64,000 bases of DNA from Streptomyces ferrugineus (GTDB taxonomy: Bacteria > Actinomycetota > Actinomycetes > Streptomycetales > Streptomycetaceae). The translations under genes and the position numbers were made by a program. Location of the stretch: positions 8,779,001-8,843,000 of the forward strand of contig NZ_CP063373.1 in the NCBI RefSeq assembly GCF_015160855.1, read 5' to 3'. The stretch's first letter is position 1. Each line of letters begins with the position of its first letter. The notes beneath the pieces were generated by a model. It had not been told where the DNA came from. It did not search any database and saw nothing but the letters and a program-made list of their open reading frames with translations. Shown in pieces: positions 36,861 to 46,834 of this stretch.

Positions 36861-38483
36861 ATGTCCGAGCCGGAAGAGCGTCACGAGATCCAAGGGTCCC
36901 CTGGGATCGACATCCACACCACCGCGGGCAAGCTCGCGGATCTCCAGCGCCGTATCGAGGAAGCGACGCACGCCGGCTCCGCACGCGCCGTCGAAAAGCA
37001 GCACGCCAAGGGCAAGTTGACGGCCCGTGAGCGGGTCGAGCTGCTGCTCGACGAGGGGTCCTTCGTCGAGCTCGACGAGTTCGCCCGGCACCGCTCCACC
37101 AACTTCGGGCTGGAGAAGAACCGCCCGTACGGAGACGGTGTCGTCACCGGGTACGGCACGGTCGACGGCCGTCCGGTGGCCGTGTTCTCGCAGGACTTCA
37201 CCGTCTTCGGCGGTGCGCTGGGCGAGGTCTACGGGCAGAAGATCGTCAAGGTGATGGACTTCGCGCTGAAGACCGGCTGCCCGGTCATCGGCATCAACGA
37301 CTCCGGCGGCGCCCGCATCCAGGAGGGCGTGGCCTCCCTCGGCGCGTACGGCGAGATCTTCCGCCGCAACACGCACGCCTCCGGCGTCATCCCGCAGATC
37401 AGCCTGGTCGTCGGGCCCTGCGCGGGCGGCGCGGTGTACTCCCCCGCCATCACCGACTTCACGGTCATGGTCGACCAGACCTCGCACATGTTCATCACCG
37501 GCCCGGACGTCATCAAGACGGTCACCGGCGAGGACGTCGGCTTCGAGGAGCTGGGCGGCGCCCGCACCCACAACTCGGCCTCGGGCGTGGCGCATCACAT
37601 GGCCGGGGACGAGAAGGACGCCATCGAGTACGTCAAGCAGCTGCTGTCGTACCTGCCGTCCAACAACCTCTCCGAGCCGCCCGCGTTCCCGGAGGAGGCG
37701 GACCTGTCCGTCACCGACGAGGACCGCGAGCTGGACACGATCGTGCCGGACAGCGCGAACCAGCCGTACGACATGCACGCGGTGATCGAGCACGTCCTGG
37801 ACGACGCCGAGTTCTTCGAGACGCAGCCGCTGTTCGCGCCGAACATCGTCACCGGGTTCGGCCGGGTCGAGGGCCGTCCGGTCGGCATCGTCGCCAACCA
37901 GCCGATGCAGTTCGCCGGCTGCCTCGACATCGACGCCAGTGAGAAGGCCGCGCGCTTCGTGCGCACCTGCGACGCCTTCAACGTCCCGGTCATCACCTTC
38001 GTCGACGTGCCGGGCTTCCTGCCGGGCGTCGACCAGGAGCACACCGGCATCATCCGGCGCGGCGCCAAGCTGATCTACGCCTACGCCGAGGCCACGGTCC
38101 CGCTCATCACGGTCATCACCCGCAAGGCCTTCGGCGGCGCCTACGACGTCATGGGCTCCAAGCACCTGGGCGCCGACCTCAACCTCGCCTGGCCGACCGC
38201 CCAGATCGCCGTCATGGGCGCCCAGGGCGCGGTCAACATCCTGCACCGGCGCACCATCGCGGAGGCGGAGGCGAGCGGTGAGGACGTCGAGGCGGTGCGC
38301 GCACGGCTGATCCAGGAGTACGAGGACGCCCTCCTCAACCCCTATGTGGCGGCCGAGCGCGGCTACATCGACGCGGTGATCATGCCGTCCGACACCCGTC
38401 TGCATGTCGTACGGGGTCTGCGTCAGCTGCGCACCAAGCGGGAATCCCTGCCTCCGAAGAAGCACGGCAACATCCCCCTCTAG
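36861..38483 (+). CDS. pccB: Propionyl-CoA carboxylase beta (carboxyltransferase) subunit
   Basis: A 540-residue carboxyltransferase subunit with the crotonase-like N-domain ([20 protein letters not shown]) and C-domain ([19 protein letters not shown]). The residue in AYDVMGSKH is Asp429, corresponding by motif to D422 of S. coelicolor PccB that selects propionyl-CoA over acetyl-CoA. It transfers carboxyl from biotin on AccA2 to propionyl-CoA, giving methylmalonyl-CoA. ATG 36861, GGAG upstream. Operon with pccE, 24 bp away. Confidence 0.95.
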   Translation: MSEPEERHEIQGSPGIDIHTTAGKLADLQRRIEEATHAGSARAVEKQHAKGKLTARERVELLLDEGSFVELDEFARHRSTNFGLEKNRPYGDGVVTGYGTVDGRPVAVFSQDFTVFGGALGEVYGQKIVKVMDFALKTGCPVIGINDSGGARIQEGVASLGAYGEIFRRNTHASGVIPQISLVVGPCAGGAVYSPAITDFTVMVDQTSHMFITGPDVIKTVTGEDVGFEELGGARTHNSASGVAHHMAGDEKDAIEYVKQLLSYLPSNNLSEPPAFPEEADLSVTDEDRELDTIVPDSANQPYDMHAVIEHVLDDAEFFETQPLFAPNIVTGFGRVEGRPVGIVANQPMQFAGCLDIDASEKAARFVRTCDAFNVPVITFVDVPGFLPGVDQEHTGIIRRGAKLIYAYAEATVPLITVITRKAFGGAYDVMGSKHLGADLNLAWPTAQIAVMGAQGAVNILHRRTIAEAEASGEDVEAVRARLIQEYEDALLNPYVAAERGYIDAVIMPSDTRLHVVRGLRQLRTKRESLPPKKHGNIPL

Positions 38484-38507
38484 ACCCGCCGGACCCTGGG
38501 AGCCGAC

Positions 38508-38717
38508 ATGAACATCAAGGTCCTACGGGGCAACCCGACACCGGAGGAGCTGGCCGCCGCACTGGCGGTGGTCCGCGCCCGCGCCGCGGCGGCGAACGCC
38601 CTTCCGCCCGGCGCCCCCACCCCGCGCGACTCCTGGGCCGACCCGGCGCGGATCGCGGCACGCCGCCTGCCGCAGCCGGGGCCGTCGACGTGGGCGCGTA
38701 CGTACTGGCCCGGTTGA
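38508..38717 (+). CDS. pccE: Acyl-CoA carboxylase epsilon subunit
   Basis: A 69-residue protein: MNIKVLRGNPTPEELAAAL, an Ala/Arg-rich helical middle and a WADPARIAARR segment typical of actinobacterial AccE/PccE. It stimulates carboxylase activity and associates with the beta subunit. ATG 38508 with GGGAG upstream, directly after pccB. Confidence 0.88.
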   Translation: MNIKVLRGNPTPEELAAALAVVRARAAAANALPPGAPTPRDSWADPARIAARRLPQPGPSTWARTYWPG

Positions 38718-38732
38718 CCCGGCCGAGTCGTC

Positions 38733-39863
38733 TCAAAGGGCCGTCGACAGGACTTCGGCCATCACCTGGTACCCGGCGTCGTTCGGGTGCAGGTGATCGC
38801 CGAAGTCGTACGACGGGTGCAGCCGGTCGGGGTCCGCGGGGTCGGCCAGCGCCCGGTTCAGGTCGGCCACCGCGTCGTACTCCCCGGCGCACCGGATCCA
38901 CTCGTTCAGTTCGGAGCTCGCCTTGGCCGCCCGCTCGCCCCAGTGGTCCGACCCTCCGAACGGCAGCAGGGTGCAGCCGATCACCCGCAACCCGGCCGCC
39001 CTGCCCTGGCGGATCAGCTCCCGGTGCCCGGCGATCAGCTCGCCCGGCTCCACCACCGGCGCCGGCTGGTAGGTCGGCTGCTCGTCGGTCTCGCTGAATC
39101 CGATGTCGTTCAGCCCGAGCAGGACGACCAGCGTGTCCGCTCCGGGCCGGTCGAGGACGTCCCGGCGCAGTCGGCGGACGCCGCCGTCGCCGTACCACGC
39201 CGAGTCGTTGAGCAGCAGGTTCCCGCCGATGCCCGCGTTGAGCACGGGCCGCCCCGTGCGCTCGGCGAGCGCGTCCGACCACCGCCGGTTCGCGCCCGCC
39301 GTCGACCCGAACCCGTCCGTGATCGAGTCGCCGAAGAGGGCGACGGCGTCCGCGCGCCCGGCGTCGACCTCGACCGCGGACAGGAAGTACCAGGACTCGG
39401 TCGCGGTGTCGAAGCCCTCGCCGACGGCGTCCGCCGTCAGGTCGCCCTCGCCCCGGTAGGAGGTCGTGAAGGCCTGGGCATGGAAGGTCGCGGGCCCGGT
39501 GGCGGCGTCGAAGTACAGCGTGACGGTGACCGACTCCCCGGCGGCGACGGCGAGTCGGACGTCATCGCTGACGACCTCCCCGCGCTCGGGTATCGCGATC
39601 CGCCCGGCGCCCCCGAAGGTGAGCCGGGCCGGCGAACCGGGCCGCACCCGGGCCCCGTCGGCCGTGCGTCCCACACTCGCGCCCGCGATCCGGACCGGTG
39701 AGGCGCCGTACGCGTTGGAGAGCCGCACCCGCACCCGACCGCCGCCCGCCGACAGCCGGACGGCCTGCCGCAGCGACTGGCGCCAGAAGCCCTCCCGGGA
39801 CCAGTTGGGCGTGAAGCCCTCGCTGGGTCGCTGAGGTGACGCGGTCCAGGAAGTGGTGAACAT
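38733..39863 (-). CDS. SGNH/GDSL hydrolase with N-terminal beta-sandwich
   Basis: A 376-residue esterase. Residues about 1-165 form a beta-rich domain; the SGNH domain follows with the catalytic Ser in VALFGDSITDG, Gly in AGIGGN, Asn in LLGLNDI and the Asp/His pair in DHLHPND. It likely deacylates a sugar or polysaccharide, but no secretion signal is evident. GGAGG lies 7 nt before ATG 39863. Convergent with pccE. Confidence 0.88.
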   Translation of the reverse strand: MFTTSWTASPQRPSEGFTPNWSREGFWRQSLRQAVRLSAGGGRVRVRLSNAYGASPVRIAGASVGRTADGARVRPGSPARLTFGGAGRIAIPERGEVVSDDVRLAVAAGESVTVTLYFDAATGPATFHAQAFTTSYRGEGDLTADAVGEGFDTATESWYFLSAVEVDAGRADAVALFGDSITDGFGSTAGANRRWSDALAERTGRPVLNAGIGGNLLLNDSAWYGDGGVRRLRRDVLDRPGADTLVVLLGLNDIGFSETDEQPTYQPAPVVEPGELIAGHRELIRQGRAAGLRVIGCTLLPFGGSDHWGERAAKASSELNEWIRCAGEYDAVADLNRALADPADPDRLHPSYDFGDHLHPNDAGYQVMAEVLSTAL

Positions 39864-39986
39864 GACGCATCCTCCAGACGAGAACACAAACGGAACCAGA
39901 GCCCCTTTTAACTAATGGAACCGTAGCACCGTTTGGGGAAAGTTGAGTATGCGTACTCAGGCGGCGAGCCGAACCCCCGGCCGACG

Positions 39987-40133
39987 ATGGAAGGCATGCT
40001 GTGGTCCGACCCCGAGAACGAGCCCCCCAAGGAACTGCGCGACACGCAGGAGATGTTGCGGCGGCTGGGCGTTCTCATGGCGCTGGCCGTGGTGCTCGCG
40101 ATGGTCGTGCTCGGGCTCCTCGGGCGGGGATGA
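39987..40133 (+). CDS. Small membrane protein between the hydrolase and Maf genes
   Basis: A 48-residue protein: [21 protein letters not shown], then one transmembrane helix ([19 protein letters not shown]). ATG 39987 or 39996 could be used. Lies 31 bp before maf, likely cotranscribed. Function unknown. Confidence 0.65.
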   Translation: MEGMLWSDPENEPPKELRDTQEMLRRLGVLMALAVVLAMVVLGLLGRG

Positions 40134-40164
40134 GCCCGGCCGGACGCGCCGATACGCTGACCGC

Positions 40165-40785
40165 ATGACTGATCAGCCCCGCCGCCGACTCGTCCTCGCC
40201 TCCGCCTCCCCCGCCCGGCTCGGGCTGCTGCGGCAGGCGGGCCTGGACCCCGAGGTCGTCGTGAGCGGCGTCGACGAGGACGCCGTCCACGCACCCACCC
40301 CCGCCGAGCTGGCCCTGGCCCTGGCCGAGGCGAAGGCCTCCGTCGTGGCGGCGAAGCCGGAGGTCAAGGGCTCGATCGTGATCGGCTGCGACTCGGTCCT
40401 CGACCTCGACGGCCAGGCTCTCGGCAAGCCGGCCGACGCCGAGGAGGCCACGGCCCGCTGGAAGTCGATGCGCGGGCGCGCGGGCACCCTGCAGACCGGC
40501 CACTGCGTCTACGACACGCTCAGCGGCCGGTACGCCTCCGCCACCGCCTCCACGATCGTCCGCTTCGGCGAGCCGACCGACGAGGAGATCGCCGCGTACG
40601 TCGCCTCCGGCGAACCCCTCTATGTCGCCGGGGCGTTCACCCTGGACGGCCGCTCGGCCCCGTTCATCGACGGGATCGACGGCGACCACGGCAATGTGAT
40701 CGGCATCAGCCTGCCGCTGGTGCGCCGGCTGCTGCGCCAACTGGGCATCGGCATCACCCAGTTGTGGGCGCCGGCGGAGGACTGA
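40165..40785 (+). CDS. maf: Maf family nucleoside triphosphate pyrophosphatase
   Basis: A 206-residue Maf protein: [16 protein letters not shown] at the N-terminus, [17 protein letters not shown] as the metal/active site and [19 protein letters not shown]. It hydrolyses dTTP/UTP or modified nucleotides (house-cleaning). The 3' end overlaps the convergent membrane-protein gene by 32 bp. Confidence 0.92.
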   Translation: MTDQPRRRLVLASASPARLGLLRQAGLDPEVVVSGVDEDAVHAPTPAELALALAEAKASVVAAKPEVKGSIVIGCDSVLDLDGQALGKPADAEEATARWKSMRGRAGTLQTGHCVYDTLSGRYASATASTIVRFGEPTDEEIAAYVASGEPLYVAGAFTLDGRSAPFIDGIDGDHGNVIGISLPLVRRLLRQLGIGITQLWAPAED

Positions 40786-41251
40786 CCGGAGCGCCGCCGA
40801 CCGGGGAGCCGTCGCCGTCGCCCTCGTCCGGAGCGGCGTCCACCGGCTCCGCGGGCGCGGCCGGGGCGTCGTAGGTCATCAGCAGCAGCACGATCAGGCC
40901 GAGCACGACGACCATGAACACGAACGCCGTCCAGCCCACCAGGCCCCAGACGAACGCGGCCAGCAGCCCGTGCACCACGGCCGCGCTGATCAGCAGGATG
41001 CGGCCGAGCCCGGCCGGGGCCCGGTTGCGCACGGCCACGAGCAGGGCGACCAGGCCGCACAGCGCGAAGTAGGCACCGAAGACCACGCCGCCGATCTTCG
41101 AGGACATCGACATCATGTCCGGGTCCAGGCCCGCCAGGGACATGTCCTGACGGTCGACGACGATCCCGAGGAACCAGTTCAGCGCCGCGACGCCGAACGC
41201 CTCGACCAAGAGCACGACCGCCACGACCCACGCCACCGGCCTGCGCACCAC
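40754..41251 (-). CDS. Four-helix membrane protein
   Basis: A 165-residue integral membrane protein with four hydrophobic segments (from [17 protein letters not shown] to [13 protein letters not shown]) and an Asp/Pro-rich cytosolic tail. Start taken at GTG 41251 because GGGTGGGGG precedes it; the frame continues open to 41392 but that stretch is AT-richer and looks non-coding. Its 3' end overlaps maf by 32 bp. Confidence 0.65.
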   Translation of the reverse strand: MVRRPVAWVVAVVLLVEAFGVAALNWFLGIVVDRQDMSLAGLDPDMMSMSSKIGGVVFGAYFALCGLVALLVAVRNRAPAGLGRILLISAAVVHGLLAAFVWGLVGWTAFVFMVVVLGLIVLLLMTYDAPAAPAEPVDAAPDEGDGDGSPVGGAPVSPPPAPTTG

Positions 41252-41615
41252 CGGCCCCCACCCACTTCCGAGTGCAACAAGAGTTACCCCAAGTACCTTC
41301 GAGACATCGCGAACGCTACTAACGGGTAAACCCCGGGACAAGGGTTCGGGGGATGGCAAAGATGCATTGGGCCATTCGTAGGGATTCCACAAAGAAACCG
41401 AGTGGCCCGCAGCACGTGATGACAGAGACCTTGACCACAGGGGAGAGCTAGGGTTTTCCGGGAGAGACCTGCGTACCGTGGCGCGACAAGGGATTTCGCA
41501 GGTTGGGCGAGCCTGGCATCACGCTCCGTGTGGGCAAGCTCACCACTGGGGACGGGTCGAAGTGTCGTGTCGGCAGTCCCTAAACTCGGCTTGTTTCAAG
41601 GAGGGAGCCTCAATC
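41252..41615. promoter_or_regulatory. Long AT-richer intergenic leader before accA2
   Basis: About 364 bp, less GC-rich than neighbours (for example TAACGGGTAAACC and ATTCCACAAAGAAACC). It must hold the promoter for the divergent membrane-protein gene and for accA2. TTGACCACAGGGGAGAGC at about 41432 is the best -35-like sequence I see, but no matching -10 is convincing. No known riboswitch recognised. Confidence 0.4.
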
Positions 41616-43388
41616 GTGCGCAAGGTGCTCATCGCCAACCGTGGCGAAATCGCTGTCCGCGTGGCCCGGGCCTGCCGGGACGCCGGGATCGCGAGCGTGG
41701 CCGTCTACGCGGATCCGGACCGCGACGCTCTGCATGTCCGCGCCGCGGATGAGGCGTTCGCCCTGGGCGGTGACACCCCGGCCACCAGCTATCTGGACAT
41801 CGACAAGGTACTGAAGGCCGCACGCGAGTCAGGCGCGGACGCGATCCACCCCGGCTACGGCTTCCTGTCGGAGAACGCCGACTTCGCCCAGGCCGTCCTC
41901 GATGCCGGTCTGATCTGGATCGGCCCCCCGCCGCAGGCCATTCGCGACCTCGGCGACAAGGTCGCCGCCCGTCACATCGCCCAGCGCGCGGGCGCCCCGC
42001 TGGTCGCGGGCACCCCCGACCCGGTCTCCGGCGCCGACGAGGTCGTCGCCTTCGCCGAGCAGCACGGCCTGCCCATCGCCATCAAGGCCGCCTTCGGCGG
42101 TGGCGGACGCGGCCTGAAGGTCGCCCGCACCCTCGAAGAGGTCCCGGAGCTGTACGACTCCGCCGTCCGCGAGGCGGTGGCCGCGTTCGGCCGCGGCGAG
42201 TGCTTCGTCGAGCGCTACCTCGACAAGCCCCGCCACGTCGAGACCCAGTGCCTGGCCGACCAGCACGGCAATGTGGTCGTGGTCTCCACCCGTGACTGCT
42301 CCCTGCAGCGCCGCCACCAGAAACTGGTCGAGGAGGCCCCCGCGCCCTTCCTGTCCGAGGCGCAGATCGCCGAGCTGTACAGCGCCTCCAAGGCCATCCT
42401 CAAGGAGGCCGGCTACGTCGGCGCGGGCACCGTGGAGTTCCTGGTCGGCCTCGACGGCACGATCTCCTTCCTGGAGGTCAACACCCGGCTGCAGGTGGAG
42501 CACCCGGTCACCGAGGAGGTCACCGGCATCGACCTGGTCCGCGAGATGTTCCGCATCGCCGACGGCGAGGAACTCGGCTACGACGACCCGGCGTTGCGCG
42601 GCCATTCCTTCGAGTTCCGCATCAACGGCGAGGACCCCGGCCGCAACTTCCTCCCGGCCCCGGGCACGGTGACCACGTTCACCCCGCCCACCGGCCCCGG
42701 TGTCCGCCTGGACGCCGGCGTGGAGTCCGGATCGGTGATCGGCCCGGCCTGGGACTCGCTGCTGGCCAAGCTGATCGTCACCGGCGCCACCCGCGAGCAG
42801 GCGCTCCAGCGCGCCGCCCGTGCGCTGGCCGAGTTCCAGGTCGAGGGCATGGCCACCGCCATCCCCTTCCACCGCGCGGTCGTCGTGGACCCGGCGTTCG
42901 CGCCGGAACTGACCGGCTCCATCGACCCCTTCACGGTCCACACCCGTTGGATCGAGACGGAGTTCGTCAACGACATCAAGCCCTTCGCCGCCCCGGCCGA
43001 CACCGAGGCGGACGAGGACAGCGGCCGCGAGACGGTCGTGGTCGAGGTCGGCGGCAAGCGCCTGGAGGTCTCCCTCCCGGCCTCCCTCGGCATGACGCTT
43101 GCCCGCACCGGCCTGGCCGCCGGTGCCAAGCCCAAGCGCCGCGCGGCCAAGAAGTCCGGCCCCGCGGCCTCCGGCGACACCCTCGCCTCCCCCATGCAGG
43201 GCACCATCGTCAAGGTCGCCGTCGAGGAAGGCCAGGAGGTCAAGGAAGGCGACCTGATCGTCGTCCTCGAGGCCATGAAGATGGAACAGCCGCTGAACGC
43301 CCACAAGTCCGGCACCATCAAGGGCCTGTCCGCCGAGATCGGCGCCTCCCTCACCTCCGGCGCGGCCATCTGCGAGATCAAGGACTGA
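41616..43388 (+). CDS. accA2: Biotin carboxylase/biotin carboxyl carrier fusion (acyl-CoA carboxylase alpha)
   Basis: A 590-residue alpha subunit: carboxylase with [16 protein letters not shown]-grasp GGGGRGLK and [10 protein letters not shown], then a hinge and biotinyl domain ending EAMKME with the biotin Lys at 555. It carboxylates its own biotin; the CO2 is passed to PccB (or AccB) to make methylmalonyl- or malonyl-CoA. GTG start at 41616 follows AAGGAGGGAG at ideal spacing, so the longer upstream ORF is rejected. BirA at 35890 would biotinylate it. Confidence 0.94.
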   Translation: MRKVLIANRGEIAVRVARACRDAGIASVAVYADPDRDALHVRAADEAFALGGDTPATSYLDIDKVLKAARESGADAIHPGYGFLSENADFAQAVLDAGLIWIGPPPQAIRDLGDKVAARHIAQRAGAPLVAGTPDPVSGADEVVAFAEQHGLPIAIKAAFGGGGRGLKVARTLEEVPELYDSAVREAVAAFGRGECFVERYLDKPRHVETQCLADQHGNVVVVSTRDCSLQRRHQKLVEEAPAPFLSEAQIAELYSASKAILKEAGYVGAGTVEFLVGLDGTISFLEVNTRLQVEHPVTEEVTGIDLVREMFRIADGEELGYDDPALRGHSFEFRINGEDPGRNFLPAPGTVTTFTPPTGPGVRLDAGVESGSVIGPAWDSLLAKLIVTGATREQALQRAARALAEFQVEGMATAIPFHRAVVVDPAFAPELTGSIDPFTVHTRWIETEFVNDIKPFAAPADTEADEDSGRETVVVEVGGKRLEVSLPASLGMTLARTGLAAGAKPKRRAAKKSGPAASGDTLASPMQGTIVKVAVEEGQEVKEGDLIVVLEAMKMEQPLNAHKSGTIKGLSAEIGASLTSGAAICEIKD

Positions 43389-43408
43389 GCCGTACGACGT
43401 CCTGAGGC

Positions 43409-43450
43409 GCCCGGCGGACTGAGCGATCAGCCCACCGGGCGTTTCCTTTG
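43409..43450 (+). terminator. Terminator of accA2
   Basis: CGCCCGG (43409-43415) pairs with CCGGGCG (43436-43442), followed by TTTCCTTT; 20 bp after the stop. Confidence 0.7.
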
Positions 43451-43487
43451 GCATGCTGAACCCACGGAACAAGTGAAGGAAGGGCAG

Positions 43488-44141
43488 GTGAGCCCCATGG
43501 CCCGGCCGCCGGCAGGCATGCGCGCGGATGCCCGCCGCAACCACGAGCGGCTGCTCACCGAGGCCCGCTCCGCCTTCGCCGAGCACGGCACGGACGCGTC
43601 CCTGGAGGACGTGGCCCGTCGGGCGGGCGTGGGCATCGGCACCCTCTACCGTCACTTCCCCAACCGCGACGCCCTGTTGAGCGCCGTCTTCGAGGACGCG
43701 GTCGGCGACCTGCTGACCCGCTCCCGTGAACTCCTCAACGCCCCGGAACCGTGCGCGGCCCTCGTGACCTGGCTACGCGAGATGGTCACCCACGCCGGCG
43801 AGTACCGGGGCCTGGCCCACGCCCTGATGTCCGCCACCGACAACAACTCCTCGGCGCTGGCGCGGTGCAGCGGCCCGATCCGCGAGGCGGGCGGCGCGCT
43901 GCTGGAACGGGCGCAGAAGGCGGGCTCGGTCCGCCCGGACGTGGCAATCGGCGACCTCCTCCAACTGACGCATGCCATTGCACTGGCGGCGGAGGAGACA
44001 CCGGGGGATCCGGGGTTGGCGGACAGGCTGCTGCACTTGACACTCCGAGGGCTGCGGGCAACCCAGGGGCGCGGGGAACTGCGCGAGCAACCCCACACAC
44101 ACCTGCACCCGCCCGATAACCCAGACCCCTACGGCGAATAG
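43488..44141 (+). CDS. TetR-family transcriptional regulator
   Basis: A 217-residue regulator with the N-terminal HTH LEDVARRAGVGIGTLYRHFPNRDALL and a helical ligand domain. GTG 43488 is favoured by AAGGAAGGG upstream; ATG 43497 (MARPPAG) is the alternative. The last about 30 residues (ATQGRGELREQPHTHLHPP) look encoded by a Streptomyces repeat that runs through the end of the gene, so the true ancestral C-terminus may be about residue 190. Target unknown. Confidence 0.85.
   Translation: MSPMARPPAGMRADARRNHERLLTEARSAFAEHGTDASLEDVARRAGVGIGTLYRHFPNRDALLSAVFEDAVGDLLTRSRELLNAPEPCAALVTWLREMVTHAGEYRGLAHALMSATDNNSSALARCSGPIREAGGALLERAQKAGSVRPDVAIGDLLQLTHAIALAAEETPGDPGLADRLLHLTLRGLRATQGRGELREQPHTHLHPPDNPDPYGE
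44059..44110. repeat. Streptomyces repeat copy inside the 3' end of the TetR gene
   Basis: CAGGGGCGCGGGGAACTGCG (from about 44067) then CGAGCAACCCCACACACACC. This is the same family of intergenic repeat as the copy at 51228, in the opposite orientation. Confidence 0.55.
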
Positions 44142-44157
44142 GCGAACCGCGCCGAAC

Positions 44158-45123
44158 CTACCGTCGCCGCAGATCCGCAACCCGGGCCCGCTCCCGCTCG
44201 GCCCCTTGCTCACCGAGCACCGACGCGGCGGCCGGCCGCAACCCCGCCCCACCCCCCGGCGTCTGCCCGCGCCGCGGCCCGGGCAGAGCCCGCTGACGTC
44301 GGGCCGGGACCTCGTCACCCCCCGACGCCCCGGTCGCCCCCGTCGCTCCGGCCACGGCGATCTGCACCCCCTGATCGGCAAGGGCCTGCAACTCGGTGTG
44401 GGCGCGGTCGTCGTGGGCGGGCGGTTCATCGGTGACCAGCCGTGTGATGACGTCCGTGGGCACCGTCTGGAACATGGTGTCCGTGCCGAGCTTCGTGTGG
44501 TCGGCGAGGACGACGACCTCCGAGGCCGCCTGCACCAGCGCCCGGTCGACGGACGCGGAGAGCATGTTGGACGTGGACAGGCCGCGCTCGGCGGTGAGCC
44601 CGCTACCGGACAGGAAGGCCCGGGACACCCGCAGTCCCTGCAGGGACTGCTCGGCGCCGCTGCCCACCAGGGCGTAGTTCGACCCGCGGAGCGTCCCGCC
44701 GGTCATCACGACCTCGACCCGGTTGGCATGGGCCAACGCCTGTGCGACCAGGAGGGAGTTGGTGACGACGGTCAGCCCGGGCACCCGGGCGAGCCGGCGG
44801 GCCAGCTCCTGCGTGGTGGTTCCCGCCCCGACGACGATCGCCTCGCCCTCCTCCACGAAGTTCGCGGCGAGGTCGGCGATGGCCGTCTTCTCGGCGGTCG
44901 CGAGATGTGATTTCTGCGGAAAGCCGGACTCCCGCGTGAACCCGCCCGGCAATACCGCACCGCCATGCCGGCGGTCGAGGAGTCCTTCTGCCTCCAGTGC
45001 GCGCACGTCCCGCCGTACGGTCACTTCGGAGGTCTGGACGACGCGGGCGAGCTCACGGAGCGATACGGCCCCGTTCGCTCGCACCATTTCGAGGATCAAT
45101 TGACGACGTTCTGCAGCGAACAC
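44158..45123 (-). CDS. DeoR-family transcriptional regulator
   Basis: A 321-residue regulator. DeoR HTH at the N-terminus (SEVTVRRDVRALEAEGLLDRRHGGAV) and a DeoRC sugar-phosphate-binding domain (about 80-235) with VVGAGTTTQELARRL. The last about 75 residues are Arg/Gly/Ala-rich low complexity. DeoR regulators sense phosphorylated sugars; punA and deoC lie 2.6-6.2 kb away, so a role in nucleoside or deoxyribose salvage is possible but unproved. GTG start 45123. Confidence 0.88.
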   Translation of the reverse strand: MFAAERRQLILEMVRANGAVSLRELARVVQTSEVTVRRDVRALEAEGLLDRRHGGAVLPGGFTRESGFPQKSHLATAEKTAIADLAANFVEEGEAIVVGAGTTTQELARRLARVPGLTVVTNSLLVAQALAHANRVEVVMTGGTLRGSNYALVGSGAEQSLQGLRVSRAFLSGSGLTAERGLSTSNMLSASVDRALVQAASEVVVLADHTKLGTDTMFQTVPTDVITRLVTDEPPAHDDRAHTELQALADQGVQIAVAGATGATGASGGDEVPARRQRALPGPRRGQTPGGGAGLRPAAASVLGEQGAERERARVADLRRR

Positions 45124-45289
45124 GAAACTGACAGTAACCCCAACGACCGTCTGGTTTCAGCAGTTTGCGCCGAATAACAGAAGTTGTTCGCACGCCAGGG
45201 CAAGAAGTGGTATAGAGCCTAGGCCCGCCGCCTATGCCGCACGCATGCTCGACAACTCCCCGTGACCAGCGAGGAGTCGTATCCGGCCG

Positions 45290-46738
45290 TCAGAGTTCGC
45301 CGCCGGACTTCCGGGTGTGCAGCTGCCGTGCCACCTCGGCGATCGAGCCCGAAAGGGAGGGGTACACGGTGAAGGCGTTCGCGATCTGTTCGACCGTCAG
45401 ATTGTTGTCGACCGCGATCGAGATCGGGTGGATCAGTTCCGAGGCGCGCGGCGAGACGACCACGCCGCCGACCACGATGCCCGTACCCGGCCGACAGAAG
45501 ATCTTGACGAAGCCGTCCCGGATGCCCTGCATCTTCGCGCGCGGGTTGCGCAGCAGCGGCAGCTTGACGACCCGGGCGTCGATCTTGCCCCCGTCCACGT
45601 CCGCCTGGGTGTAGCCGACGGTGGCGATCTCGGGGTCGGTGAACACATTCGACGAAACGGTCTTCAGGTTCAGCGGGGCCACCGCGTCGCCCAGGAAGTG
45701 GTACATGGCGATACGTCCCTGCATGGCGGCCACGGACGCGAGCGCGAAGACGCCGGTCACGTCACCGGCGGCGTACACGCCCGGCGCGGTCGTCCTGGAG
45801 ACCTTGTCGGTCCAGATGTGCCCGGACTCGCGGAGCTTGACGCCGGCCTCCTCCAGGCCCATGCCCTCGGAGTTCGGGATGGCGCCGACGGCCATGAGGC
45901 AGTGGCTGCCGCTGATGACACGCCCGTCGGCGAGGGTGACCTCGACCCGGTCGCCGACGCGCTTGGCGGCGGCGGCGCGCGAGCGGGCCATGACGTTCAT
46001 GCCGCGCCGCCGGAAGACGTCCTCCAGGACGGCAGCGGCGTCCGGGTCCTCACCGGGCAGCACGCGGTCCCGCGACGAGACGAGGGTGACCCGCGACCCG
46101 AGCGCCTGGTAGGCGCCGGCGAACTCGGCACCGGTGACACCGGAGCCGACCACGATGAGTTCCTCGGGCAGCTCGGTGAGGTCGTAGACCTGGGTCCAGT
46201 TCAGGATGCGCTCGCCGTCGGGCTGGGCGTCGGGCAGCTCACGGGGATGCCCGCCGGTGGCGATCAGCACCGCATCCGCGACCAGCGTCTCCTCGGTCCC
46301 GTCCGCGGCCCGCACCACGACCTTGCGGGACCCGTCGAGGCCCTGCATGCCCTCCAGCCGGCCACGCCCGCGCATCACGCGCGCACCGGCACGCGTGACG
46401 GAGGCGGTGATGTCGTGGGACTGCGCGAGCGCGAGCCGCTTGACACGCCGGTTGACCTTGCCCAGATCGACGCCCACGACGCGCGCGGGCGTGTCGATGT
46501 GCGGGGTGTCGTCGGCGACGATGATCCCCAGCTCCTCGTAGGAGGAGTCGAAGGTGGTCATCACCTCGGCCGTGGCGATGAGGGTCTTCGACGGCACGCA
46601 GTCGGTGAGCACCGACGCCCCGCCGAGGCCGTCGCAGTCGACGACGGTCACCTCCGCGCCGAGTTGCGCGGCGACCAGCGCCGCTTCGTATCCGCCGGGT
46701 CCGCCACCGATGATCACGATCCGAGTCACGTACTCCAT
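45290..46738 (-). CDS. lpdA: LpdA-like NAD(P)H-quinone reductase (flavoprotein disulfide reductase family)
   Basis: A 482-residue FAD protein with the GGGPGGYEAA dinucleotide motif and the second Rossmann motif GSGVTGAEFAGA. The redox motif is degenerate: GGASVLTDCVPSK has Ser where lipoamide dehydrogenases have the first Cys, and the C-terminal HxxxxE dyad is replaced (FTVYPSLSG). These are the features of mycobacterial LpdA (Rv3303c), a quinone reductase and not a lipoamide dehydrogenase. ATG 46738. Confidence 0.88.
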   Translation of the reverse strand: MEYVTRIVIIGGGPGGYEAALVAAQLGAEVTVVDCDGLGGASVLTDCVPSKTLIATAEVMTTFDSSYEELGIIVADDTPHIDTPARVVGVDLGKVNRRVKRLALAQSHDITASVTRAGARVMRGRGRLEGMQGLDGSRKVVVRAADGTEETLVADAVLIATGGHPRELPDAQPDGERILNWTQVYDLTELPEELIVVGSGVTGAEFAGAYQALGSRVTLVSSRDRVLPGEDPDAAAVLEDVFRRRGMNVMARSRAAAAKRVGDRVEVTLADGRVISGSHCLMAVGAIPNSEGMGLEEAGVKLRESGHIWTDKVSRTTAPGVYAAGDVTGVFALASVAAMQGRIAMYHFLGDAVAPLNLKTVSSNVFTDPEIATVGYTQADVDGGKIDARVVKLPLLRNPRAKMQGIRDGFVKIFCRPGTGIVVGGVVVSPRASELIHPISIAVDNNLTVEQIANAFTVYPSLSGSIAEVARQLHTRKSGGEL

Positions 46739-46834
46739 TGTCCCGCACGCCGCACCATGCGACCGCCTGGGGGCCCGCCCGAGACACCACCGTTACGACA
46801 GGGGCACAGGATGCGCCTGCCGTACCCTCTCCCC

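Noticed and set aside
36804..38465. 553-codon frame opposite pccB
   Set aside because: Shadow ORF; pccB is unmistakable.
41252..41392. N-terminal extension of the four-helix membrane protein (MWNPYEWPN...)
   Set aside because: AT-richer DNA and a good GTG start with Shine-Dalgarno at 41251; looks like promoter region rather than coding.
41829..43655. 608-codon minus-strand frame opposite accA2
   Set aside because: Antisense shadow of a highly biased gene, no homology pattern.
44158..44400. Frameshift or separate gene in the low-complexity C-terminus of the DeoR gene
   Set aside because: Frame is open and codon bias is normal; disordered tails are common in Streptomyces regulators.
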